DNA from: Mesostigma viride
Taxonomy: Eukaryota; Streptophyta; Mesostigmatophyceae; Mesostigmatales; Mesostigmataceae
DNA length: 64,000 nt
Reading direction: 5' to 3'
Assembly: GCA_009746045.1 (NCBI GenBank)
Contig: RPFO01000667.1
Location: 1,454,252-1,518,251, forward strand
This document shows positions 10,214 to 21,840 of the stretch, one piece after another. Each line of letters opens with the position of its first letter. Position 1 is the first letter of the stretch. The position numbers and the translations under genes were made by a program. The notes beneath the pieces are model-generated. The model was given only the letters and a program-made list of their open reading frames with translations. It was not told the DNA's origin and did no database searches.

Positions 10214-11635
10214 TGAAGCACACATAGCGGACTCAATTAACACACATGACAACCAACTAATTAGCTTGCTCTGTATTGGCTATGTCAACTTAAAACTGTC
10301 TTAATAAGCTTAATTAGCACATGTTTAGTTCTCGCAGTTAGTGGTGGTTATCTGAGGGTCTCTGCGGGCTGCACCATGGAGAGGAAGATGTCAAGTGGGA
10401 TAACTGATATTTATACAGTAGAAAGGGATCTACAAGAGATGTTGTTGCAATTGCAAGCGATGTTTGTGCAATTCATGCCCCAGTTGGGACTTCAAATTTG
10501 ATGCTATCTGTATCAGAGATGTGACTTTGTTGCGTGCATGTGGCCTGGCTGCATCCCCAGAATCCCATCAGCTACATTGGGCTGGCTCAATTTATGAAGG
10601 CGCCTTGCACGAACGGAGTTGCTGTGCATGCGCATTGCGGCATGAAATTCTGCAAGGCGTGGCAAGAAACAGGCACAGTGCCCCATGAATTACCCTAGTT
10701 GCTCGGGTTTGCCATTTTACCCCGACTAGGTTGTCCCTAGTTCTCAAATTCTCAAATTGTCAAAATTGTCACTTTATTCATGCCGCAAGGGCCGTCAAGC
10801 CGCGAGCCCTATCTTATGGACCACCTACGGACTACCTGCGGACTGCTTGAAGCGGTGTCGCCGGGCAACAAGTTCCGTAACTTGCCAAACTCGCTTGTTT
10901 TTGCCGCTGCGCCGTTTTCTACTTCTTTTTTGTCAATGGCTTGCGTTGGGTAATTCATCGACGAGCATCGACGGTGCAATCCGACGGCGGAGAATAAGTT
11001 CGCCACAGCATGCACAGCGCGATGCAACGGCTCTTTTCCATGTACAACGTGAGATGCAAAGTTGTCATCGCTGACCGGAAATTCTGTCCAACCCCGTCGT
11101 ACAGTACTACCAATCAACTGCTTCTCTGCCTTTTAACCGTCGAATGCATGATCGATCGATCGATCTAGAAACGTCTCCGCGACTCTTCTGCGACTTCAGT
11201 ACTTTCCGTCACCTTTGACATGTTGTCGTACAATACTACACATTCACACCAATAGAAACTCGTCTCCAATAATATATCTCGATAGACGCATGCCTCTTAT
11301 TTAATTGCAAGGTACCCAACAATTAATCTCGGCCCCCGCCCTCTGACAATTTGACAATTGACAAAAAGAAGCCAATTTTGATCCGACTGCTCGGGGGCAG
11401 GGCTGCAAGTGAATGTACCAATTGATCAGCCACGGGCTTGCCAGTTATTTAATTTATGGATGGGCTTGACAACAAATATTGCATAGGTCAGTTGCTAGCA
11501 CAGCCCAACCCTGACCATCAGGTGTACACATTTCTCGAGAATCCATGGGCGTCACTTGGCCCATCCTCTGACTCCCCTAGTAGGAACCTTGCAACAAGTA
11601 CACACATCCGGGACAACGTAGAGAGGGGATGTAAT
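10214..11635. other. Intergenic, includes a dispersed repeat
   Basis: No gene is seen. The stretch 11,137-11,312 (minus strand) shares the ATTAAATAAG..GCATGC motif and following sequence with 3,933-4,040 and 51,172-51,260, so it is a diverged copy of a short dispersed repeat. A (GATC)n run lies at 11,150-11,164. Confidence 0.45.
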
Positions 11636-14600
11636 TTAGACCCCACCCATCAATGAACCCAGTTCCGCGCACTCAGCCGTGAGCGCTCCCATGCCCAGGG
11701 ACGTGGACAGCCTGGCCAGGGACGTGAGGGCCCCGCCCAGGGTTTCAATGCCACCCCCCGTCACAACGCCGCCCCCAAAATCCTCTCCACTGCACCCAGC
11801 TGCTCTGACCACCTGACCACTAGTGTCTACCTTATCCGGTACCTCGGGGTGATCCCTACTGGGGGCTGATAGCTGGGGACCATGAGCCCTTGCGTCCCCA
11901 CGCTTTCCTTGGGCTGGGCCAGCCTCTAAGCGGCCGCGCTCGGAATGGGCACCGGAGGTGTCGGACGGAGGCATGCGATTGGTTGATTGGATGGTCGATG
12001 CATGACTGGACCTAGGCAACGCGGTGGCGGCATGACTGGAACTAGGCATGGCGGTTGAGGCATGACAAGCGCTCGGCTCGGTGGCCCCGTGTGGCATCGA
12101 GGAATCCTTCCCACCATGGCGAGGATGCTCCACATGCCGGTTGATTCCCGTTGACCCCTAGGGACGAACTCACTCTCCCACGCAGCCCGGCGCGCCTGCA
12201 CCAACGGGCGCAGCCAATCACGGACCAGCAAGGCGCCGGCGGCTTCCAACGTGCCCCGCAAGTCCTCGGCATCCTCCTGTGGCCGCGCGAGTGCCAGCAG
12301 GTGGGCCAGGCAACCGCTCAACGCCGCACGCAGGGCGGGGCGGTACTTGTATTCCGTGGGGTCCGGCCGCGCGTTGCTCGCCTCCAAGTCGGAGCCCCCA
12401 GTAGCGGGACTTGGGCCAGGCCGCGTGCTGTTTGCACCCGCACCGCTTGAGTCGGGACAGGGGCCAGTATGGGAGATGCTTGCATCGGGGCATTGTGGTT
12501 CGCTAACAGGAGTGATGACGGACATTTCTGTGCGTGCGCCAGCATCAGGCGGGCCACTCGCCTCATGGGGCTCGCTGCCGGCAGAAGCCACAGGCTCCCT
12601 ACTGTCGGCCGCGAGCCCGCGTCCATGCGCCAGCCCGCCACCTGTACCATGCCCATACCAGCCGCCGCTCGCAGACTCACTGCCACCACCCGCCCCGTGG
12701 CCGGAGTACTCGGCGACCACGGCTCGCGCGACCAGGGCTGTCACGGGGGCGAGCAGGGGCCCGAACGCCGCGCGGCTCGCGGGGTTGCACAGCGCGCCGG
12801 CCGCGTGGATGCGAATCTTGAAGTTGTCGGAGCGGGTCAGGAGGGAGGCGAGGGGGAGTATAGCAGCCGGCGCGGATCGTGCTCCGAATTACCAATCTCG
12901 GGGGATTACTGGCGGTTGTTATCGAACTGCACCGGGGATGACAAGGACTGCATGAGCGATGACACTCACATGGCGGCTCGTGCGCTGGTCGATCGGGATC
13001 ACCCTGGGACCTGTAATTCTCGCAGCAGCACTGGGCAGAGGTGTGGTGGTCGGGAGAACACTGGGGGTGATCATCCTCGGAACAGCGTTGGGAGGGATCA
13101 TGGTCGTCAGGGGAGGAGCGCCTGCGGGGACGCTGCTGGCAACCGCCCTCCTGGTGGCCACCTCCCCCCTGGTGGCGGAACAATGGGAGCGACCCCAGCG
13201 TGGCGTTGCCCAGGATGCAGGCGACCGCATAGCAGGCGTTCCACTGGACCTTGGGCGTGCCCGTGGAGAGGGAGGCGTGGAGGGTGGACAGCAGGTCGCC
13301 CAGCCAGCTGGTGCCGGTGTTATGGTTGTTGCTGCTCTTGGTTTCGCTGCTGCTGCTGCTGCTGCTGCTGCTACTGCCGTTGCTGTGGTTGCTCTGGCTG
13401 ATGCTTTCAATATGGCTGCCACTCTCCATGCCATTGCTGCGGTCGCTGCTGCTGTTGTTGTTGCTTTCACTGCCGCTGCCGCTGCCCCTGTTGCAACTCA
13501 GCTGCTATTGCTGCTGCCGCTGATGCTGCAGTCAGGGCGGCCCCCCTTAATCACGGCATCCCTGCCAGTGCCGCTTGCTGCGCCCTTGTCCACAGAGCCA
13601 CCCTGTGCCGTCGCCAGCGAGGCACCACAACAAAACTCCCTGGAACGCCGCCCCTGGATGGGTTCACCGTGGCTGGCGGTGGTTGCAGCGGTGGTTGCGC
13701 GTGGTTGGGGGTGGAAGAGAAGTGTGGCGTCCCTTCTCCTTCTTCCAAGTGTCGTGTCGGCGCGAACGAGGGGGCCGCCAAGAACCCTGGAGGGGGTTCC
13801 CTAGAGCCCTGGCCTTTGCTAGGCCTTGGGTAGGTGGTGGCTTGTGTGGGCTTGCTGCCAACAGCTATAGCGTAAGCTGGCCGTTTGTTGAAGAAAGGGG
13901 CTGGTCGTTTGGTATAGAGAGGGGCTGGCCGCTTGGTTACTATAGAGAGCGGGTCACTGGCAGCTGGCCGGGAAGGAGGCCAAATCGGCCGGGAATGACC
14001 CAAAGTCGACGAACTTGGCCAAGTTGCCGAGCGCCCTCACCGCGTGCGCGCGCACCTTGTCGTTGTCGTCTGCTGCACGCAGCGCACAGGTGACGAGGGC
14101 AGAGAGCGCCCACGCGGGGACATAGCCGGGGGCGGCGGCAGCGGCGGGGGTGGTGACAGCAGCGCTGCCGTGGGGTGATGGCTGCAATCAGGGGAGGAAA
14201 GAATGGATGCATAAAGGGGAGATAAATAAATAAGTAGATAGATACATTTGCAGGTTGTCAAACACGGGCCACACTAAACGACACTCGTGGTATAGTTTAG
14301 CCTTGGCTTCTGGCTTTCGTCATAGTGTTCAGGGGTAAGAAGAGGGAGGGTGAAGACTGGCTGCATCTGGAGAATCCGGACCATGGTAGCTCGAGCTCGA
14401 GCCTGCTGTTATCTTATCCGGGCTTGTGAACATCCTTATATAAACTTGCTTCTACTTATTCCAGTATCGTACCAAACTATTTCCCTTGCTGTATACGTTC
14501 CGAGGTGGGAAGTGTGCATGACATGGGTTGGATGCAGAAACGCGCAAGGTGAGACAAAGCGCATCTCGATACTTAAAGCCCGCAGACATTGAGACGAGTC

Positions 14601-17600
14601 GTGAAGGTCAGGGTGTTGTGGGTATGCGACGTGATGGGCAGATGGGCTGACGGATGTGACGGACGTACAAACTTGCTCTCTCGTGGATAGCCAGGGGCGA
14701 GGCAAAACGGAGAATACTTCGTAGGAGACGGTAGCCGCTACTAGAAGACGTACTGTAGCACGCGGTGGAGACAGGACCCCCCACCCAAAAATAGATATCA
14801 TAGGTACCCGTAGCGATGAAATGAGACAACCAGCTGGTCAATGCATCCATATTCATGATATAAGGCTCATCACCAATGCCCTACCCCAAGATGAGGCTGG
14901 AAAAAAAAAAAAAAGGGCTCAACCCCAAACACATGTCCCATGATGACCACCCTGTGTCCACACCAGCCTGCGTCCACACCAGCCTGCGCGCATACCAGCC
15001 TGCACACATGCCTACCCAGGGTGCATGCCTACCCAGCCTTAGTCGCCCTTCCACACTAAGGAAGCGCTGGCACCCGAAGTAAACAAGGGGTACCCTTGCC
15101 AAGTAGGCAAGTGGTGGCTGAACCTATTTCATGCATGTGGGTAAACTAGACTATAGCGTGCATACATACTTTTTTAACCATACTGTTTTATACAGTATCT
15201 CATTAATACTATACTACATATTACTACTATTACTACTATTATACTATTTCAAATAGTAGTATTAAAACTACCAACGAGTACCCAAACCTACAAATTTCAT
15301 GGGAAGGGGTTTGCCTTGCAATGTCGTAGACTGTAGGTGTGCAATACATACTAAACCAACTTTAGTTAGTACTACTATTTAATTAGTAGTACTGCAGTAC
15401 TATCTATCTTTAACTCGTCGTCTGTCCCTGGTCCTAATTTTAGGACTGAGTTCAACTCAGTCCTAATTTTAGGACCTAATTTTGAGGTTTTGTAGAAAAT
15501 TCGCCCCGGTCGGAATATTTGGCAGAAAATTTTTCTCAAAATTTATTCAAATACTACGTGAAAAGATCTTTCTTGGACATATTTTTGGGATTTTTTTGGA
15601 TTTGGTTTGGGCGTCTAACCGTACGGTGAAAGTACAGGTGGTAAGGGTACATTTTCACGCGAAACGTGAGTTCCGGAAATGCACGACCTAGCCATGGCGG
15701 CTTGCGCCCATGCATGCAGTTTACGTTTTCGGACGATTTTGCGGGCCAAACCCAGGAAATAGATTTTTTATGTCCTAAAGATGATACAAGTGAATTTTAA
15801 CCTCGCGGGAATGCGATTTGCTGGGTGTCGGCACTGTTCTTGCTGGAAAAATCTGCGATTAGGCAGGTCGACGGAATGGATTACTACAATTGATTCCCGG
15901 ATCAAATCGAAGGGTTTATAGGTTTCTTTCTACCTTTTATCATGTATTGTCGTAGATTAAGTCTAGTGGCAGTAAAGATTTGATGATTTCGACCACTCTG
16001 TCACGTCATGGTTTGTGTGCCGCAAAGTGCCACTTTTGCAGGCACCGCCTGGGCCAAGGTAACGCCAGCCGTGCCAGGTAAAGCTGGAATATCGCTGCTT
16101 CATCGTTTCTTGGTATTCTTACATGAGTTTAAGCTTGCGATGCGCTGTCAGTTTTGAGTCTTGCTGCTCTTTCTTGACCGTTGCCTGCCCCTCTCTAAAA
16201 CCATCTTTTTAGATGATCTTACCAGGCATTTGCCTTACCGTAGCGTGGCTGTACAAGGTTTTAGGTGCTGAATGGGTTAAAACACTTTCATAGATGTTAG
16301 TTATTCTCTTGCTATGTTCATACTGCATGATTGTGTGGTCATGGGCTGCGTCAAGGGTACTGTCAAGCTTATACGGGTGAGTGAAAAATCATGGTGATAA
16401 ACCACTGTCATCATGTGCCAGCAGGTATCTTGGCCATGTCATGGCAAGGTAATACAGTTTTATCCATGTCCATTCTTGTAAAGAACAATTAAATGTGACT
16501 AACCTACCCATTATATCGGTGGTTATTACTTATAATACATCCCTTTGTAGCTACATATCCATACGCATTCCCTACATGTATGCATAGGCTTTCACACATA
16601 CTAAGGTACAATATAACTGCAATATGATGATGCAAGTATGTTTTCCTATTATGCCTGAAGGGAAATGGGCTGATTGACATGGTTTGTGGCCACGCTACTA
16701 TGTAGTATGACCGCACTTACATGCTTGCAAATTGCTAGCATGGCCCAGTCCTATGTATAGGACTGGCAGTATTTGGCGTGTTTCAGGCAGTGCCAGTGGC
16801 CAAATTGAGTCCAGTTTTTTGCCACAGGTCAAGAACTATATTGTTGACATGCCTGTATTTTTTTAACATGCATATGGAATTTATTCAATTTTTGCCACTC
16901 ATGCTTCCACACAAAAATGCAAATTCGCCGACGGTGCTATACATCAATGTAATTTTTAGGAGTTTGGGTCAAGTTTTCACTGATGTAGTATTTTTGCCAG
17001 GAAGAGGACATCAAATACTCCATAGACCCACATCTAAGCATCTTGGATGGACCCCCCACCTAGTCACTACACACGGTTGAAAAAGGTCAACTCAGTCCTA
17101 TTATTAGGACTGAGTTGGGACAGACGACGAGTTAATAGACAGTCATACACAGACGGTGGGTATGTGCACGGTGGACAGGTCCTCGATGCACACAGACTTT
17201 AGGGTTTAGGGTTTAGTAGGGCTTAAGAGTTCAGGTATCAACAAACAGCCTGGCTATAGTGCGCGCCGCCGGACACTGCACCTGAGCGTACTGCTCCCCC
17301 TCCCCCCCAATAAAGTGCCGCATGAGCCGTGGCTGAGAGCGGAGAAGGCAGTGAAGGCATGAGAAGGTGCATGCTAATAATAGTAACATATTGACTATGA
17401 ATCAGATGCGTGCGATTACACCTACACAGGCCCATGACTACACATACACATACGCCATTCCTACACATGCCCATCATGTACCTGAGCATGCCCCCCCGAC
17501 GGCGGTCGCATGTGCTGGCATGCCCCGTGGCTGAGCGCCGAAAAGGTGTCGCACAGGTTGGCCAGCGCCCACGCGGCGCTCATGCGTACGTGCAGCGTGC

Positions 17601-20600
17601 GCTGTGTGGGGAGGGGAAGGGGAAGGAGAAGGGTTCAGGATAAATGCCGGCCATCAAGTGGGGATTCATGAACAGAAACAGGAGTAAGTGGGCACAGTGA
17701 ATACTTAGAAACTGGACGCACACGGGCGAGTGCTCATGCGCACCATGAGCTCATGGAGCGTGTGCTGCCCCTCGGGGAATTTGCAACACAGCTTGTCGAA
17801 ACAGGCGAAAACTTGATGTAAGCAAACGACGTGACGATGACAAGGCGACAGGACGACTGCTCACGCGCACATGGACTGCTTGATTGGTTGGTCCAGTACG
17901 TAACACGTGTCCAATGCATTTGTTCAGACCATGCCCACATGGACAAGCTCTGTCGTCTACCAACAAAGGTACTCTCTTCACTTGGCTCTTCAATTGGCTG
18001 GTCCATTAAGTACTACTCACACATCTCCAACGTAGTCACATACCAATTAACAAGGCTCTTTCAGCTCCCAAGCATGTGCTGGGTTGTGAACTATTCACCT
18101 CCGGAGAAACTACTTGTTGTTTATTTTTAACGATTCCCTTTCGAAGAAACCATTTACGACAGAGTCCGAGGTAATAACTGACCTAGTGAGTGAAGGCAGC
18201 CATGCAAAAGTGAAATACGAGGGCGCAAACTCAGAGAAAGGATCGACGGACAGAGAAGGGAAGCATGGGCAGCGAAAAAGTGAAAGAGCTGGAGGGAGAA
18301 GGCACGCCGAGGCTGAAGGCTAGCTTGACCTCGCTAAGACTGACTTAGCTTGGCTTGTAAGAAAAGAACTAGATTGAAATCGGAGCATGCTAGCTTCGCA
18401 AGAGGACAACCTTTCACGGCACGCACGAAGGGTAACAGCATGGACCAAGGCTCATAGCATGCACCAAGCCGCTAATAGCATGGACCAAGGCTCGCTGCTA
18501 CATGACCTCCCCACGGAGGCATGTTATAATTTATAATTTAAGGCTCGTAGCATGCACCAAGGCTAATAGCATCCCCCAAGGCTCATAGCATCCCCCATTA
18601 GGCTCATAGCATGGACCAAGGCTCATAGAATGCGCCAAGGCTCTTAGCGTGCACCACCTCTCATACCACACAGCAATGCTCATGACACACACGGGTCATA
18701 GCAAGCATGCACAAGCCATACCTGCTGCAGTGAGTTTGCCAGAATCGCTGTAACACCCCGCGTGGACTCCGCGTCCAGCAGCTCCGCAAAGGGAGGGCAC
18801 ACGAGCACCCCCAGCAGCCGGCACACCGCCGCCTGCACCGCCGCCGAGCCCCCAACGCCCGCGCTGCTGTCCCCGGCAGTAGGCTCACTGCCGCCATGGA
18901 TGCTGCTCGCATGCTGCCCCCCCTTAATGCCGTCATCCCCAGGAGGGCGAGACTGCAACGACGACGACGACGACGACGCACCCCCGGCCTCGAGCCCGCC
19001 CCCATGGGGAGAACCAGACGACAAGGTGTTGAACTCCCCAGCCTCCAGCGCGGCTTGCAGGAACCACTGGCGCACGTCACCTTGCAGGCCCGAAAACGCA
19101 CGCCGGGGCACGAGCGCCATCACAAGCAGTGCAGCGGAGACGATGGCGGGGGACGTGCTGTGTGCCAGTGCGCAGGGAAGCACGCGTGTCGCTGCCACTG
19201 TCCACGCGTCCCTCAGCGCGGCGACCCCGTCGTCCTCTCGCGACTCACTTCCCATCATTTCGGTAATGCCATCATCAAGGCCATGCACACAAGACGGCTT
19301 CCTTGCCCATGTCAGCCCGCAAAGGCTGTGTGCTGACAGGGCACGCGCTACCACTTCTCACATCTGCCCCATCCGTCCCCGCACCTGCTCGTAGACCCCA
19401 TCCCTGGGCGCCCCTGGAGGGCCGCCGCGCCTGGGCGAGGGAGGGCTCGGAACAGTTGACGTCGTTGACCGCGGGCCCCGCCAGCGATAATGCCACCATG
19501 TTACCATTACCGCCGCCGCCGCCATGACCACCATCGTCGTCGCCGCCGCCGCCCACCCCCAGGTGTAGTGCGTCCCCAGTCCGTGCGCACTCGCCGAACA
19601 AGCGCAGCGCGTGGACCGCCAGCTTCTCTGCGACGCCGCCGGCACCGCCACCAAGTCCCGTCAGTGGGGAGTGGGCGTGGGCATGGGCTGGGGCAGGCGC
19701 AGCCGAGACGGCGGCGGCCGAGTCCAAGGAGCAGGCGCCTGCAGATGCCCCTCGCATCCCTGGCTGCATACAGCGTGAGGATGCCCGTTCGCCCTCCTCC
19801 CCGCCCCTCCCCCTGCCTCCCCCGCTCTCCCCCCTCCCCCCCTGCACCTGGCTCCACACCCACCGTTGACCCCGTGAGGCAACGCACCCGAACCAGATGC
19901 TTGGAGACCGGCCAAAGGAGAGACCAAACGAGAGGTTAAAGGGGAGAGACCGGCCAGCTGGTTGCCTTAATTGCAAGGACATCGCGTACCCTCCGTCCTG
20001 CAAAGACATCACCCCCCCCAAGCTTTGTGAGGCGATGGGAAGGCTCGGCTCGATCACACGGTGGTTGCCTCGCAGAGCGGTTGGAGGCGACAACCCTAGG
20101 CCGCGCCTCGCCAGCTGGCAAGGGCGCGCCCGCGGCCCCCAGGAATGCCTCGGCCAGCATAAGTACCTGGGGGAGGTATGGCCGCATGAGCGGCTGTGCC
20201 GGCACGACGTTGACATCACTCAAATGCATCCGTACCATATCTCCGTCCCCCGACTGGCCCCCCCCCCCATCGCACCAGTATTGGCATCCCCGGCTTGTGT
20301 GCTGGCATCCCGGGCCTTTATTTCCATCCCCTCACCCGCACCAGCACTGGCCAATGTAACCATAGGTGCACTAGCTGAGGCCACACTAGCACCCACGCTC
20401 GCACTGGCCGTCGCCACCGCCTTGAGCGCCATGCAGCAGTGACTCGAGCCGCAGCAGAGCGGGCTCCCCTTGTGCGGATGCCAGGCTAAGGAGGAATGGG
20501 ACGAGGTAGGGGCCAGTGTTGCCATCCTCGGTGCCGCCTACCGCACCACCCTCGACACTGCTGCTCTTGGGAATGCCAATCCCACTCCCGACATGGCACA

Positions 20601-21360
20601 TGGCGCCAGAGAGGCCGGCTGCTGACATCTCACCGCTCTTGGCATCGCCGCCCTTTGACAACATCTCGCCATCCTTGCCATGACCACCCTTGAGATCGCA
20701 ATTCGACATCTCGACACCGCTTCTGGCGGCCGAGGGGCCACACACTGCCGTTCTGACAGGTGCCGTCGTGGCAGATGGCATGGTGATAGGTGTCATCGTG
20801 GCAGCTGCCGCCATCATGCCATCGCGCGTCCTCGTGATAGGTGTCAGCGCGGCGGAGGGAGTCGTGAGGGGTGCCAGCAGCGGGAGCACACGGGCCACCT
20901 CGCCCCGCGGCAGCGCCTCCACCGCCGCCGTCACGCACATGACCGCCGCCACACGACACGCAGCCAGCTCGTCCCATGCGTGGCTATTTATATAGCACTA
21001 CCAGCGTGGCCTTCCATAGCGGCGGGGTTACCGTTGTCGCCGCCATGTTGGCCACCAAATCCTTCACCGCCAGAATTAGCATGGGGGCCAAGCCCTCCAC
21101 CGCCAGCATTAGCGTTGGGGCCGAGCGCTCCACCGCAAGAATTAGCGCACAGCCAGGAGAACACCGCCCGCAACACACTCGGCAGGAGGTCCTCGGGCAG
21201 CCGGTCGTAGGGGCACGCGCCGGCCAGGGTGGCCAGCGCGTGGAACGTCCCTGCCAGGCCTGGCCCAGCGACTGAGCCGGGGCCAAAGGCAGCCAGTGAG
21301 CCAGGGCCCATGCTTGAACTGGGGCCAGAGCCCGTGCTAAGACTGGGGCCGGGGCCCATG
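11636..21360 (-). CDS. HEATR6-like HEAT-repeat protein, multi-exon
   Basis: Exons read on the minus strand: a DUF4042-like block around 21,290-21,050 (ACPYDRLPEDLLP), 20,960-20,410 approximately, ~20,270-20,060, 19,763-19,385, 19,332-18,722, 17,601-17,482, 17,332-17,282, 14,181-13,958, about 13,380-13,162, 12,881-12,174, and a last exon ending near 11,636. Joins 19,385/19,332 (phase 1), 17,482/17,332 (phase 0) and 13,162/12,881 (phase 1) keep frame. Diagnostic segments in the order of animal HEATR6 are VRMSAAWALANLCDTF, DKVRAHAVRALGNLAKFVDF, KVQWNACYAVACILGNATLG, NFKIRIHAAGAL and TEYKYRPALRAALSGCLAHL. Long Ser, Gly and Ala inserts, including a coded (AGC)n run at 13,348-13,378, separate the conserved blocks. 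HEATR6 has no established enzymatic role; the HEAT repeats are a scaffold. The 5' end and several boundaries are uncertain. An intron (17,281-14,182) carries a TTAA-flanked element. Confidence 0.75.
15413..17132. mobile_element. Rep1 copy 1, TTAA-flanked 1.7-kb element
   Basis: Flanked by TTAA on both sides (15,410-15,413 and 17,132-17,135). Terminal inverted repeats begin CTCGTCGTCTGTCCC. Subterminal palindromes are built from TCCTAATTTTAGGA-type sequence (about 15,432-15,475, and 17,092-17,112). The interior has no long ORF. It is clearly, though distantly, similar to the two halves of Rep1 copy 2 (23,343-24,047 and 34,592-35,587). TTAA duplication is typical of piggyBac and Kolobok superfamilies, so this is probably a non-autonomous relative. 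It lies in a HEATR6-like intron. Confidence 0.7.
17197..17216 (+). repeat. Short interstitial TTTAGGG run
   Basis: Two to three TTTAGGG units (tttagggtttagggtttag). This matches the plant and green-algal telomere repeat and may be a trace of telomeric repair DNA in an intron. Confidence 0.6.
18370..18660 (+). repeat. Degenerate minisatellite (GGCTCATAGCATGGACCAA-like)
   Basis: About eight imperfect units of ~20-26 bp in the intron before the exon ending at 18,722. The array is interrupted by a tiny LINE-B tail. Confidence 0.65.
18495..18539 (-). mobile_element. 45-bp LINE-B 3'-tail insertion
   Basis: The last ~45 bp of the LINE-B 3' UTR (hairpin CTCCCCACGGAG plus TTTATAATTTA tail) are inserted into the minisatellite. 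The 8-bp duplication AAGGCTCG flanks it (18,487-18,494 and 18,540-18,547). This is an extreme 5' truncation. Confidence 0.8.
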
Positions 21361-21709
21361 CCAAAAATGGGGCCAGGGCCTGTGCTGATGTTAGGGCCGT
21401 GGGCGTGGCCGGTGCATGGGGCACACCCTGGCTGGGGTTGCGTGGCGGCGAGCCCACCCTTGTGCTCGATGGCGGCGAGGGGTGAACCGTCAGGGGTCGG
21501 CAGCGGACGGGTGGCGGGTTATCGGAAGCAGGGCAAATGACTCCTGGAGGGGAAGCAGTGCCCAGCAGCTGAAGGGGGGCAGCGGCGGCCGATGAGGGAA
21601 CAAACCCATCATCGCCCAACGTCCAACACGATGACTTTGGGGCTGCCAGACACCGCCCTTGCCCACATCACTAATCACATGGCCACGACGTAGCGGAAAT
21701 GATGGGAGC

Positions 21710-21830
21710 TCCCCGCACCCTCCCGGTCAGTCTACCCGCGCCGTCCCGGTAAGTCTACCTCGCACCCTCCTGGTCACTCTATCCGCACCCTCCTGGTCAC
21801 TCTACCCGCATCCTCCTGGTCGCTGAAACC
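21710..21830 (+). repeat. Short minisatellite, about 24 bp, ~5 units
   Basis: Units resemble CACCCTCCTGGTCACTCTAC. It lies between the exon at 21,841 and the HEATR6-like exons, at the junction of the two HEAT genes. Confidence 0.6.
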
Positions 21831-21840
21831 CGGCACTCAC

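Noticed and set aside
12251-13804. Plus-strand frames up to 310 codons
   Set aside because: Antisense of HEATR6-like exons and of the (AGC)n run; the minus strand carries the conserved motifs.
14980-15060. Possible exon or minisatellite (CACACCAGCCTGCG units)
   Set aside because: Only a few imperfect units in an intron; no coding support.
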